Positions 38,149-46,728 of a stretch of 64,000 nucleotides of DNA are shown here, in pieces. Below the pieces are notes generated by a model that searched no databases, had not been told where the DNA came from, and saw only the letters and a program-made list of their open reading frames with translations. Each line of letters begins with the position of its first letter. Positions within the stretch are counted from its first letter, which is position 1. The stretch is from Micromonospora sp. HM5-17 (GTDB taxonomy: Bacteria > Actinomycetota > Actinomycetes > Mycobacteriales > Micromonosporaceae), in NCBI RefSeq assembly GCF_003762835.1, contig NZ_RJWA01000005.1:124001-188000 (forward strand). The letters run 5' to 3'. Both the position numbers and the translations under genes were made by a program.

Positions 38149-39669
38149 TCATCGTGCCGGCCCGGAGGACACGGCCCCGGTCACCGGCAGTTCGTCGGAG
38201 AAGCACGTCCGGCTGCCGGTGTGGCAGGCCGCCCCCACCTGCTCGACGCTGACCAGCACGGCGTCTCCGTCACAGTCGAGGGCGACGCCGCGCACGTACT
38301 GGTGGTGGCCGGAGGTCTCGCCCTTGACCCAGTACTCGCGTCGGCTGCGCGACCAGTACGTGGCCCGGCCCGTGGTGAGGGTGCGGTGCAGCGCCTCGTC
38401 GTCCATCCAGGCGACCATCAGCACCTCGCCCGTGTCGTGGGCTCGGACCACCGCGGTGACCAGGCCGTCGGGATTGCGGCGCAGCCGGGCGGCGATCGCC
38501 GGATCGAGGGCCGAGGGCCGAGCCGGGCCGGGCGACGCCGGCCGGTCCGGGCTGACCGGGACCGCGGCGGGAAGATCGGGTACGGGCATAGCTACCGATT
38601 CTCCCGTACGGGGCGCGGGCGGCGTCCACCCGGCCCGCCCCGGCTCCGCGGCGACCTGCGTCACGGCACCGCCATCCGACCCGGAGGGCAGCACGGTGCC
38701 GTCCCGACGCGGCGTCGGCTCGGCCGGGACCGGCCGGGACACGGCATCGGCGCGGGCCGGCTCGGGCACCGGATCAGCCCGGGTCAGCTCGGACACCGCC
38801 TCGCCGCCGGCCGACCGGGGCGCGGCCCCACCGCCGGCCGGCCCGGACAGGGCTTCACCGCCGGCCGCTCCGGGCACTCCGGCGAGCTGGGCGACGTACC
38901 GGTGCAGGCGGCCGTCCCGCAGCGCGGCGGCGAGGTCCGGGCCGACCACCGCGCGCAGTTCGTCGGCGTACGGGCGGGCCAGCGTGACCGCCCCGGCGAC
39001 CAGCCGGTACGCGGCGGCGCGCAACCTGAGCAGGTCGCTGGGGCGCAGCCCGAGGCAGGTCAGCATGTCGTCCCGGTACCCCTCGGGCGCCACCGGCAGG
39101 TTGAGCGCGGCGGACAGGGCGGCGCGCCGGCTGGCCACCGTGACGTCCCGGTTGGCCAGCCGGAGCACCGATGGGCAGCGCCGGGCCAGTTCAGCCGCTG
39201 CGAACCGGGCCCCGACCTCGTCGCCGGCCACGCAGGCCGCGGAGAGCTTGCCCAGCTCGGCGATCAGGTGCTCAAGATCCGGGTCGGCGGCCCGTTGCCG
39301 GATCTCGGCGACGTCAATTGACGATCGCCACTCTTCGCTTGCCCAGAGTAACCGCGCGGGCGCCACCACCGGCAGCCCGAAGGACCACTCGGCGGGTTCG
39401 TCCAACCGGGCGAGCCAGGACCGGACGTCCCGGACGGCGACGGCGACGTGGGTCAGCCGGTCGCCCGTCTCGGCGAGAAAAACCGGGTACGCGACGTACG
39501 GCTCGCCGCTGACCAGCACATCGATGTCGACGTCGCTGTACGGTGTGGCCGCGCCGCGGGCGTGGCTACCCCGCAGCAGGACGCCGACGACGGGAGGCCC
39601 GGGCAATCGGCGCAGCCGGTCCGTCCAGTCGTCGAGAAACCCGCGCTGCAGTAACGGACCGTGACCCAC
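38149..39669 (-). CDS. hisI: nucleotidyltransferase fused to phosphoribosyl-AMP cyclohydrolase
   Basis: One uninterrupted 506-residue frame. Residues 30-50 carry the polymerase-beta-type nucleotidyltransferase motif GSHARG...SDVDID, followed by a helical domain to about residue 260. A low-complexity Ala/Pro/Gly linker spans about 265-360. Residues 361-506 are a full-length His[54 protein letters not shown] and [10 protein letters not shown], the zinc and magnesium ligands of this enzyme. HisI opens the adenine ring in the third step of histidine synthesis. An internal ATG at 38589 with GGGAG upstream could yield HisI alone (146 residues). HisI is usually a separate protein in actinobacteria, so a lost stop codon may have joined two genes. 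Confidence 0.88.
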   Translation of the reverse strand: MGHGPLLQRGFLDDWTDRLRRLPGPPVVGVLLRGSHARGAATPYSDVDIDVLVSGEPYVAYPVFLAETGDRLTHVAVAVRDVRSWLARLDEPAEWSFGLPVVAPARLLWASEEWRSSIDVAEIRQRAADPDLEHLIAELGKLSAACVAGDEVGARFAAAELARRCPSVLRLANRDVTVASRRAALSAALNLPVAPEGYRDDMLTCLGLRPSDLLRLRAAAYRLVAGAVTLARPYADELRAVVGPDLAAALRDGRLHRYVAQLAGVPGAAGGEALSGPAGGGAAPRSAGGEAVSELTRADPVPEPARADAVSRPVPAEPTPRRDGTVLPSGSDGGAVTQVAAEPGRAGWTPPAPRTGESVAMPVPDLPAAVPVSPDRPASPGPARPSALDPAIAARLRRNPDGLVTAVVRAHDTGEVLMVAWMDDEALHRTLTTGRATYWSRSRREYWVKGETSGHHQYVRGVALDCDGDAVLVSVEQVGAACHTGSRTCFSDELPVTGAVSSGPAR

Positions 39670-39738
39670 GGCGCCATCGTGCCCCAGGTCTGATCATGAC
39701 GCAACGTCCCTTCGCGCGCCGGCTGGGCGTTTCATCGC

Positions 39739-40740
39739 TCAGTGTCCGATAAGTCGCATTGCCTGCTCGGGGTACCGTTCACCAGCAATCTTCTCCGGCG
39801 GGATCGCTTCGGTGATCCGCGCCACCTGCTCGGGACTCAGCTCGAGGTCGGCGGCGGCCACGTTCTCCTCCAGATAGCGGACCCGCTTGGTGCCGGGGAT
39901 GGGCAGGATGTCGTCACCCTGGGCGAGCAGCCAGGCCAGCGCGGCCTGCGCCGGCGTGACGCCGATCTCGGCGGCGACCTCGCGGACCCGGTCGGCCAGC
40001 GCGAGGTTGCTCGGGAGGTTCTGCGCGTTGAACCGGGGCGCCCAGGCGCGAAAATCGTTGGGACCGAGCTGGTTCGCCCAGTCGGCCGTGCCGGTGAGCA
40101 GCCCTCGACCGACCGGCGAGTACGCCACCAGCGCCACACCCAGCTCCCGGCAGGTGGCCAGCATCTCCTCCTCGACGAACCGGGTGAACAGCGAGTACTC
40201 CATCTGCACCGCGGCGATCGGGTGCACCGCGTGTGCCGCCCGCAGGGTGGCCGGGCTCACCTCGGAGAGCCCGATGAACCGCACCTTGCCGGCGGCGACC
40301 AGCTCGGCCATCGCCCCGACGGTCTCCTCGATCGGTGTCGCCGGATCGCGCCGGTGCAGGTAGTAGAGGTCGATGGTGTCGATGCCGAGCCGGGTCAGCG
40401 AGGCGTCGCAGGCCCGCCGGGCCCAGTCCGCGCTGCTGTCCACGTAGACGTTGACCGGGGTGACGGTGGTGCCGTCGCCGGCGGACCGGATGCCGAACTT
40501 GGTGGCCAGGAACACCTCGTCCCGGCGCTGGCGCACCACGGGACCGAGCAGCTCCTCGTTGTGTCCCCACCCGTAGTAGTCGGAGGTGTCCAGGTGGTTG
40601 ACGCCCAGGTCCAGCGCCCGGTGCAGGGTACGGGTCGACTCGGCGTCGTCCCGGGTGCCGTACGCCATGCTCATGCCCATGCAGCCCAGGCCGAGCGCCG
40701 ACACCTCGGGGCCAGCCGCTCCCAGCTTCCGGGTCTTCAC
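39739..40740 (-). CDS. aldo/keto reductase
   Basis: 333 residues, a NADPH-dependent (alpha/beta)8 reductase of the AKR11/13-like group. Seen: GLGCMGMS near the N-terminus, the catalytic Asp and Tyr in HLDTSDYYGWGHNEELLG, the Lys in FLATKFG, the His in DLYYLHRRDP, and the cofactor loop ILPIPGTKRVRYLEENVAA. GTG at 40740 overlaps the stop of the MerR gene (GTGA) and has GGAGGTGCCGGC upstream, so the regulator and enzyme form one transcript. The substrate is likely an aldehyde or ketone; MerR control fits a stress or detoxification role. Confidence 0.9.
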   Translation of the reverse strand: MKTRKLGAAGPEVSALGLGCMGMSMAYGTRDDAESTRTLHRALDLGVNHLDTSDYYGWGHNEELLGPVVRQRRDEVFLATKFGIRSAGDGTTVTPVNVYVDSSADWARRACDASLTRLGIDTIDLYYLHRRDPATPIEETVGAMAELVAAGKVRFIGLSEVSPATLRAAHAVHPIAAVQMEYSLFTRFVEEEMLATCRELGVALVAYSPVGRGLLTGTADWANQLGPNDFRAWAPRFNAQNLPSNLALADRVREVAAEIGVTPAQAALAWLLAQGDDILPIPGTKRVRYLEENVAAADLELSPEQVARITEAIPPEKIAGERYPEQAMRLIGH

Positions 40741-41156
40741 GCCGGCACCTCCGCCGAGTCCTGGCGGGCCTGGAGTTCGCGTTCAGCCCGGCGATACAGA
40801 TCGATCTTGTAGTCGAGCATCCTGAGATCTTCCTCCAGTTCCGCTATCCGGGCGAGCACCCGCTCCCGGTGCGCCTCGAACAGTTCGCGCCGGGCGCCCA
40901 GCGTCTGGTCACCGAGCCGGGCGAGTTCGGCGTATCGCCGCATGTCGCGTACCGGCATGCCGGTACGGCGCAGCCGGGTGAGCAGCTCCAGCCAGCAGAC
41001 GTCATCGCGGGTGTAGCGTCGGCGCCCCGCCGAGTCACGGCCGATCGGCGAGACCAGCCCCTCCTGCTCGTACCAGCGGAGGGTGTACGCGCTGAGGCCC
41101 ACCTCCTCGGCGGCCTCGCTGACCGTAAGGGTCGTCTCGTCAGCGGAGGTTGTCAC
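40737..41156 (-). CDS. MerR-family transcriptional regulator
   Basis: 139 residues. The N-terminal HTH-wing is clear: TVSEAAEEVGLSAYTLRWYEQEGLV then GRRRYTRDDVCWLELLTRLRRTGMPVRDMRRY. The C-terminal half is a coiled coil (LFEAHRERVLARIAELEEDLRMLDYKIDLYR) for dimerising. No paired effector cysteines are seen, so it is not a metal or redox sensor of the usual sort. GTG at 41156 has GACGCT six bases upstream on its strand, fitting a leaderless start; an upstream ATG at 41183 has no signals. It is co-transcribed with the aldo/keto reductase, which it likely controls. Confidence 0.9.
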   Translation of the reverse strand: MTTSADETTLTVSEAAEEVGLSAYTLRWYEQEGLVSPIGRDSAGRRRYTRDDVCWLELLTRLRRTGMPVRDMRRYAELARLGDQTLGARRELFEAHRERVLARIAELEEDLRMLDYKIDLYRRAERELQARQDSAEVPA

Positions 41157-41281
41157 CCGGTCAGCGTCGCAGTTCGAGCGCACTCGAAGTCAAGCCCGAT
41201 CCGTCGCACCCGGCCGAATTGCCAGGCACCAAGATCTCATCTACCGTTGATTTCAACGACCGATGAATTTGTGGAGGGTCG

Positions 41282-42025
41282 ATGACATCCGCGATCGAGA
41301 TCCGTGACCTCGTGGTCAACCGAGGTAAACGCCGGGTCCTGCACGGGATCAGCTGCACGATCCCGGCCGGCAGCGTCACCGGCCTGCTCGGTCCGAGCGG
41401 CAGCGGCAAGACCACGCTGCTGCGGGCCGTGGTCGGGGTCCAGGTGGTGGCCGGCGGCTCGGTGACCGTGCTGGGCGAGCCGGCGGGATCGCCCCGGCTG
41501 CGGCGCCGGGTCGGCTACCTGACCCAGGCACCCAGCGTCTACGCCGACCTGACGGTGCGGGAGAACGCCCGCTACTTCGCCCGGCTCTACGGCCTCGGTG
41601 CGGCCGAGGCGGACCGGGTCATCCGCGCCGTCGGACTCGCCGACGCGGCCGGACAGCTGGTCGGCACCCTCTCCGGCGGCCAGCGCAGCCGGGCCTCACT
41701 GGCCTGCGCCCTGGTCGGCCGACCGGAGCTGGTGATCCTCGACGAGCCCACGGTCGGGCAGGACCCGGTGCTGCGCGCCGAGCTGTGGGAGACGTTCCGC
41801 GAGATGGCTGCCGACGGCAGCACCGTGGTCGTCTCCAGCCACGTCATGGACGAGGCGGCCCGGTGCGACCGACTGCTCCTGATCCGGGAGGGCCGCCTGA
41901 TCGCCGACGACACGCTGGCGGGAGTCCGCGCCGCCGCCGGCACCGACGACCTCGAGGCGGCGTTTCTCCACCTCGTCAGGACGCGGGCGACGGCGCCGGT
42001 CCCGGCCGAGGGGGGTACGCGATGA
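41282..42025 (+). CDS. ABC-2 type transporter ATP-binding protein
   Basis: 247 residues. Seen: Walker A LLGPSGSGKTTLLRAV, Q-loop YLTQAPSVYADLTVREN, signature TLSGGQRSRASLACAL, Walker B LVILDEPTVGQDP and H-loop VVSSHVMDEA. It is of the DrrA/NodI drug-exporter type. ATG at 41282 has GGAGGGTCG upstream. Its stop overlaps the permease start (ATGA). A TetR gene follows, so the three genes form an export operon with its own regulator. The substrate is unknown; small hydrophobic drugs or secondary metabolites are usual for the family. Confidence 0.92.
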   Translation: MTSAIEIRDLVVNRGKRRVLHGISCTIPAGSVTGLLGPSGSGKTTLLRAVVGVQVVAGGSVTVLGEPAGSPRLRRRVGYLTQAPSVYADLTVRENARYFARLYGLGAAEADRVIRAVGLADAAGQLVGTLSGGQRSRASLACALVGRPELVILDEPTVGQDPVLRAELWETFREMAADGSTVVVSSHVMDEAARCDRLLLIREGRLIADDTLAGVRAAAGTDDLEAAFLHLVRTRATAPVPAEGGTR

Positions 42026-42777
42026 GCCTGGCCATCCTCGCCGCCACCACCGGCCGGATCCTCCGGCAGCTCCGACACGACCGGCGGACGATCGCCCTGC
42101 TGCTGGTGGTCCCGACGGCGCTGCTCACACTGCTCTACTACATGCTCGCCGACCAGCCCACCGTGCCGGGGCAGCCCCCGATCTTCGACCGGATCGCCCT
42201 GGTCATGCTCGGCGTCTTCCCGTTCGTGGTGATGTTCCTGGTCACCAGCATCGCGATGCTGCGGGAGCGCACCACCGGTACGCTCGAACGGCTGCTCACC
42301 ACCCCGCTCGGCAAGCTGGACCTGCTCTTCGGGTACGGCATCGCGTTCGGGCTGGCCGCCACGGTGCAGGCGAGCCTGGCGGCCGGCGCCGCCTACTGGC
42401 TGTTCGGCCTGGACACCGCCGGCAGCGCCGGGCTGGTGGTGTTGATCTCGGTGGTCGACGCCGTCCTGGGCGTCGCGCTCGGCCTCCTGTGCAGTGCCTT
42501 CGCGCGGACCGAGTTCCAGGCCGTACAGTTCATGCCGGTCGTGGTGGTGCCGCAGCTCCTGCTCTGCGGCCTGTTCGTCCGCCGCGACCAGATGGCTGGT
42601 TGGCTGGAGGCGGTCAGCGACGTGCTGCCGCTGTCGTACGCGGTCGAGGCCCTGCAGGAGGTCGGCCGACACGCCGAGCCGACCGGCACGATGTGGCGTG
42701 ACCTGGCCGTGGTCGGCGGGGCGATCGTCGTCGCCCTGGTCCTCGGCGCGGCCACGCTGCGACGCCGCACCGGGTGA
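42022..42777 (+). CDS. ABC-2 type transporter permease
   Basis: 251 residues with six membrane segments, among them TIALLLVVPTALLTLLYYML, LGVFPFVVMFLVTSIAML and DAVLGVALGLLCSAFA. MLRERTTGTLERLLTTPL is the coupling-helix pattern of ABC-2 (DrrB-like) exporters, and the segment QFMPVVVVPQLLLCGLFV is typical of the family. ATG at 42022 overlaps the ATPase stop. It works with the preceding ATPase as a two-gene exporter. Confidence 0.92.
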   Translation: MSLAILAATTGRILRQLRHDRRTIALLLVVPTALLTLLYYMLADQPTVPGQPPIFDRIALVMLGVFPFVVMFLVTSIAMLRERTTGTLERLLTTPLGKLDLLFGYGIAFGLAATVQASLAAGAAYWLFGLDTAGSAGLVVLISVVDAVLGVALGLLCSAFARTEFQAVQFMPVVVVPQLLLCGLFVRRDQMAGWLEAVSDVLPLSYAVEALQEVGRHAEPTGTMWRDLAVVGGAIVVALVLGAATLRRRTG

Positions 42778-42815
42778 GCCACCGGCGCGGGAGGAACCTG
42801 AGCACGAGGACGGCG

Positions 42816-43550
42816 ATGGCACGACGGAGCGGACGGCGACCCGGCAACCCCGGCACCCGGGAGGCGATTCTCGCCGCCGCCCGAGACATCTTCGCCGAAC
42901 GCGGGTTCGACGGTGCCTCGATCCGCGCCATCGCGACCAGCGCCGGGGTCGACCCGGCGCTGGTCCACCACTACTTCGGCACCAAGGAACAGCTCTTCCG
43001 GGCCACCATCGACATCCCGTTCAACCCTCAGGAGCTGCTGCCGCAGATCGCCGCCGGGGGCGCCGAGGGCGCCGGGGAACGGTTGATCGCGCTCTTCCTG
43101 CGGGTCTGGGACTCTCCCGCCGGCACCGCCGGGGCCGCGCTGATGCGCTCGGCGGTGAACAACGAGTGGACCGCCCGGCTCCTGCGCGAGTTCGTGGTCA
43201 CCCAGATCCTCCGCCGGGCGGCCGGTCTGCTCGACCTCGACCCGGCGCAGGCGCCGCTGCGGACCTCACTGGTCGCCTCCCAGATGGTCGGCGTGGCGAT
43301 GGTCCGCTACATCCTCCGGCTGGAGCCGCTCGCCTCGGCGCCACCCGAGCTCGTGGTCGCGCTGGTCGGCCCCACCATCCAGCGTTACCTGACCGGCGAC
43401 ATCCCCGGAACCGATCACGCCACGGCCGGACACGATCCCGCAACCGCCGGCACGGGCGGCCACGGCTCCGGGCCCGACGGCCCCGCCGCCGGACACGACC
43501 GGGCCCCGGCGGAGCGGCCGGACAGCACCACGCCACCGCGCAGCAGCTGA
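42816..43550 (+). CDS. TetR-family transcriptional regulator
   Basis: 244 residues. The HTH is unmistakable: TREAILAAARDIFAERGFDGASIRAIATSAGVDPALVHHYFGTKEQLF. The rest is the helical ligand and dimer domain (ALMRSAVNNEWTARLLREFVV...LVASQMVGVAMVRYILRLEPLA), of the TetR_C_17-like type. The last 50 residues are Gly/Asp/Pro-rich and probably disordered. ATG at 42816 has GAGGACGGCG; GTG at 42774 overlapping the permease stop is possible and would add 14 residues. It probably represses the exporter operon it ends. Confidence 0.9.
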   Translation: MARRSGRRPGNPGTREAILAAARDIFAERGFDGASIRAIATSAGVDPALVHHYFGTKEQLFRATIDIPFNPQELLPQIAAGGAEGAGERLIALFLRVWDSPAGTAGAALMRSAVNNEWTARLLREFVVTQILRRAAGLLDLDPAQAPLRTSLVASQMVGVAMVRYILRLEPLASAPPELVVALVGPTIQRYLTGDIPGTDHATAGHDPATAGTGGHGSGPDGPAAGHDRAPAERPDSTTPPRSS

Positions 43551-43699
43551 GGCGCCGGCAGCCGGCCCCAGACGCCCTCTGAGCAGGCCAGGGATGAGTC
43601 ACGTAGGTTCCAATGGAGAAGCGCGCGTACCAGGCTCAGCCCGATGGGCCGACGATGATGGGCGCAGCACACACCATCCAGGACGCCGCCCGGTCAGCG

Positions 43700-44173
43700 C
43701 TACGGCGCTTCGGGGGTGCCGGTTCGCCGGTCGTGATGGTCCAACAGCCGGGACAGCAGCTCGGTCAACCGCGCCCGCTCCTCGGGTGACAGCGGAGCCA
43801 GCAGCTCGTCCTGGCATTCGGCCAGTTGCTTCTCCAGTCGCCGCAGCTGCCGCTTGCCCTCTGCGGTCAGCGAGACGATGTTGCGCCGCCGATCGGAGGG
43901 GTCAGGGGCGCGCTCGACCAGGTTGCGATCGGCGAGCTCGTTGATGGTCGCGACCATGTCGCTGAGATGGATGCCACTACGGCGGCCCAGCGCGGCCTGG
44001 CTGGCCGGGCCGAACTCCTCCAACGTCGCCAGCAGGCGATAGTGGTAGCCGCGGGCACCGACAGACGAGAACCCATCGGCCACCAGGCGGTGCGCGTGGT
44101 TGGCGGTCTGGGTCAGCAGCCAGCTGGGCAGGTTCTTCCACCTGGCGGGCAGCTCTTCTGACGGGTTCTCCAT
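43700..44173 (-). CDS. MarR-family transcriptional regulator
   Basis: 157 residues. The HTH and wing are seen in AALGRRSGIHLSDMVATINELADRNLVERAPDPSDRRRNIVSLTAEGKRQL, with the D-x-R-R wing typical of MarR. The last helix ELLSRLLDHHDRR closes the dimer domain. ATG at 44173 is supported by a leaderless box TAGGCT six bases upstream. It is divergent from a SnoaL-like gene, with a palindrome and repeats between them, so it likely represses that gene and itself. Confidence 0.9.
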   Translation of the reverse strand: MENPSEELPARWKNLPSWLLTQTANHAHRLVADGFSSVGARGYHYRLLATLEEFGPASQAALGRRSGIHLSDMVATINELADRNLVERAPDPSDRRRNIVSLTAEGKRQLRRLEKQLAECQDELLAPLSPEERARLTELLSRLLDHHDRRTGTPEAP

Positions 44174-44179
44174 GTGACA

Positions 44180-44185
44180 AGCCTA
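44180..44185 (-). promoter_or_regulatory. -10 box TAGGCT of leaderless marR
   Basis: Minus-strand TAGGCT, six bases (TGTCAC), then ATG 44173. Confidence 0.6.
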
Positions 44186-44218
44186 ACGAACCGTTCGGAG
44201 CACGAACGATCGTGATAT

Positions 44219-44252
44219 CGTTTGTACATCAAACGTTAGTCAGCCAAACGTT
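44219..44252. promoter_or_regulatory. MarR operator candidate: palindrome plus repeated half-site
   Basis: CGTTTG-TACAT-CAAACG (44219-44235) is a palindrome with six-base arms. CAAACGTT occurs at 44230 and again at 44245, a direct repeat 15 bases apart, close to one and a half helix turns. The site lies between the divergent MarR and SnoaL-like genes. Confidence 0.55.
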
Positions 44253-44430
44253 CTTCGCCAGAGAGCTCCTGTTGAAGTCGAGACACCATGATCAAACCAT
44301 TCCGTATCGCGGTGGCCACGTCGCCGTGATGGAGGTACCAGACCTCCTCGCCGAAGACATCCGGGACTTCTTCCTCACCCACACCAAGCGACAAGTGTGT
44401 TGGCTCGCCCAACTCCTCGAGGAGACCATC

Positions 44431-44865
44431 ATGACCAACACCGAAACCCTGATCCGCGCACTCGCCGACCGCGCCGAACTTTCCGACCTGGTCGCCCGCC
44501 ACAGCTTGTGGATCGACGAGGGCCGCTACGACGAGACCGACCAGCTCTTCACCGAGGATGTCGTCGTCACATCCCCGCGCGGCGAGGCCCGCGGCATCGG
44601 AGCGCTCATCGAACTCGTGCGCTCGGGCCACGACATATACGTCCGCACCCTCCACAGCAAGTCAAACCTCCTCGTCGAGATCGACGGCGAGACCGCCACG
44701 GTGCGGGCCCACGACATCGCCGTGTTCGTCATCGACGACAAGACTGAGGCCCTCGCGGCCGGGTTCCACCAGTACAGGGCGCGCCGCACCGAGGACGGCT
44801 GGCGCTTTGACCGCCTCGTCATCACCCCGGTCGCACTGACCGAGGCCCTCAACCGGGCTCTTTAG
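44431..44865 (+). CDS. SnoaL-like (NTF2-fold) protein
   Basis: 144 residues. The NTF2/SnoaL fold is seen in LIRALADRAELSDLVARHSLWIDEGRYDETDQLFTEDVVVTSPRGEARG, then VRTLHSKSNLLVEIDGETATVRA and HQYRARRTEDGWRFDRLVITPV. Such proteins are small isomerases, cyclases or ligand binders; the active-site Asp/His set cannot be assigned with certainty. ATG at 44431 has CGAGGAGACCATC as ribosome site; the frame extends upstream to 44212 but without signals. A MarR gene is divergent from it, which suggests a substrate- or drug-induced response. The IS5 remnant begins just downstream. Confidence 0.82.
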   Translation: MTNTETLIRALADRAELSDLVARHSLWIDEGRYDETDQLFTEDVVVTSPRGEARGIGALIELVRSGHDIYVRTLHSKSNLLVEIDGETATVRAHDIAVFVIDDKTEALAAGFHQYRARRTEDGWRFDRLVITPVALTEALNRAL

Positions 44866-44905
44866 AGAGGGCGGTCTGATTCATATAGTGCGTGTGTAAA
44901 CGAGT

Positions 44906-45420
44906 TTAGGTGTCTCGCCAGGTTTGAGTGGTTTCGTTGGTAAGGCGTTTCGTGAGATTGTCGATCATAGCGATCGTGATCACGACGAGGAAGTGGTGAG
45001 GCCAGGCTCCGTAGTCGCGGACCAGGCGTCGGCGGTTGCGTGAGCCACTCCGGTCGTGCGCTCAACGATCCACCGCCGTTTGACCATCGAGAAGCCCTTG
45101 ACCTGGGATCCTTGGTCACGACCTCGACGTCGACACCGAGGCGGCGCCGTGTTCCACAGCCCTGTTGGTGGAACCGGCGTCGACCCCGGGTCGAGGCCAG
45201 GGTGGGATTGCCTTCGCGTGGTCGAGCAGGGTGATGCCGATGGTGTTGTCGCTGACGCCGACGGGCGGTGATGGACACGGCGAGCAGGAGTCCGAGGAGG
45301 TCGGTGACGATGCCACCGCCTCGACCCACGATCTTCCTGCCGGCGTCGGTTCCCAGAGTGGGCAGCGGGACGTTCGTGCAGGATTTCCACATTTTCTCTG
45401 TCCATGATGGACGTAGTGGG
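44906..45420 (-). pseudogene. decayed IS5-family transposase, 5'-truncated
   Basis: Pieces of one transposase are spread over three frames. In one, NVPLPTLGTDAGRKIVGRG...GLLLAVSITA; in the second, ASVSDNTIGITLLDHAKAI, VEHGAA and VKGFSMVKRRWIVERT; in the third, LGVDVEVVTKDPRS and NETTQTWRDT before TAA (44906-44908). These match the order and spacing of IS5-type transposases (KKIVGRKR...VSDNTIGI...VVKRRWVVERT). At least two frameshifts and loss of the N-terminal half make it inactive. Terminal repeats were not identified with confidence. It marks past mobility in this variable region. Confidence 0.82.
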
Positions 45421-45471
45421 TTCCGGCAGTATCCCGATGGTCGGCGCGACCGTGTCGGTGCCCAGCCACGG

Positions 45472-46179
45472 TCACCCGCCGTGCCCGTTACACATCGTGA
45501 GGATGGCATTCGCCACCGCACCGGCCGAGGCCGGGTTCTGACCAGTGATCAACCGGTCGTCGGCCACCACGTACGGCAGCCACGGCGGACCGTGTTCGAA
45601 CCGCGCGCCCAGCTCGACGAGCCGCGACTCCAGGAGGAACGGGGCCTTCTCGATCGTGCCGTACAGCTTCTCCTCCTCGTTGTCGAGAGCCGTGACCCGG
45701 CGGCCGGCGAACAGCCAATTGCCGTCTGGGTCGGTCGCGCTGAGCAAAGCGGCGGGGCCATGACAGACCGCGGCGATGACCGTCCCGGACTCCGCCGCGT
45801 CAGAGAGCAGACGGCCCATCGCCGCATCCTGGTGCAGGTCCTCCATCGGCGCGTGCCCACCGGGGATCATGATCGCGTCGTAGTCGGCAGCATTCACCGC
45901 GTCCAGCTTCTGCGGCGACTGCCACTCCTGCGCGATGGAATCGCAGTACTGGCCGTAGTATTGGCCATTCGGGCTCGCCGGGCTCGACTCCCGGCCGACG
46001 GGATCCAGGTTTGGTCGCCGACCCTCGGGGGACGCGAAGCTGATGTTCGCCCCGCTTCGCGCGAACACCTCGTGGGGGGCTCCCAACTCCTCGGGAATGA
46101 ACCCCGCCACCCTGGTGCTGCCGTCGCTCTGGGTCCAGTGATCCGCCCCAGAGAGCACGAACAGGATATTGGTCGCCAT
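45472..46179 (-). CDS. DJ-1/PfpI family class I glutamine amidotransferase-like protein
   Basis: 235 residues. The fold resembles Hsp31/YajL-type proteins: NILFVLSGADHWT at the N-terminus, VAGFIPEELGAPHEVFARSGANI with the conserved Glu, ADYDAIMIPGGHAPMEDLHQD, and the nucleophile elbow IAAVCHGPAALL carrying the catalytic Cys. VTALDNEEEKLYGT and DRLITGQNPASAGAVANAI are also typical. Such proteins act as chaperones, glyoxalases or deglycases. ATG at 46179 has GGCGGAGGTC; longer in-frame starts have none. It stands between the IS remnant and a metal ATPase. Oxidative or electrophile stress is a likely context. Confidence 0.9.
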   Translation of the reverse strand: MATNILFVLSGADHWTQSDGSTRVAGFIPEELGAPHEVFARSGANISFASPEGRRPNLDPVGRESSPASPNGQYYGQYCDSIAQEWQSPQKLDAVNAADYDAIMIPGGHAPMEDLHQDAAMGRLLSDAAESGTVIAAVCHGPAALLSATDPDGNWLFAGRRVTALDNEEEKLYGTIEKAPFLLESRLVELGARFEHGPPWLPYVVADDRLITGQNPASAGAVANAILTMCNGHGG

Positions 46180-46728
46180 GACCTCCGCCTTCCCACTCCG
46201 GGCTACCGCGCCACGCCCCCGCGGCTCACTCAAGGTCCGTCGACGACTTCCCACCGTGGTTGCGACCATGCATCGCCACGCGCCCGGCTCGGACCTGCCG
46301 ACATCCGGCAAGCTGGGACCGCGTCGATTTCCGTGCTTGACCCGGGTGTGGGCCCGTTGGGTGGGCCGCCGGTCCTGTCCGGGAAATACCGCGTCCCGAC
46401 AGATCAGGCTCCCGGTGCCGGACAGTGCCGACGTGGGTACGACGGGGCCTAACGAAAGGTCAGAGCCGGCTTTCAATCGCCTGATCGACGCCGACAACAA
46501 ACCTGCGTACGCCACTAGCGACGACACGGCTCGCCACCCCTGACGCTGCCTTGCGTACGAATGATCGTGATGTTTCGACCACATCGGCCTCGCGTGGTTG
46601 AGACCCTGGTGACGTCGCCATCGTCGTCCGGTGGCGGACGGACTCTGCCTCGGTCCGGAACCGAGCCCCGCCGGTCGCCATCGTGCCGGCGGTCAGGGTG
46701 AGGGGTTGCACCGTCCGGGGGTGGGAAC
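46180..46728. other. long intergenic stretch between divergent DJ-1 and P-type ATPase genes
   Basis: No supported gene on either strand. ACGAATGATCGTGATGTTTCG at 46557-46577 resembles the MarR promoter region at 44202-44220 (ACGAACGATCGTGATATCG), so it may be a diverged copy of that site. The ATPase promoter should lie in the last 150 bases, but no clear box was seen. Confidence 0.4.

Noticed and set aside
37610-39664. 684-codon frame opposite trpE and hisI
   Set aside because: It is Ser/Arg/Thr-rich and antisense to two motif-supported genes.
43598-43660. Possible tRNA or small RNA in the gap after the TetR gene
   Set aside because: No cloverleaf or stable hairpin could be drawn.
44212-44430. 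Longer N-terminus of the SnoaL-like protein
   Set aside because: The extension crosses the operator, has no family likeness, and ATG 44431 has a strong ribosome site.
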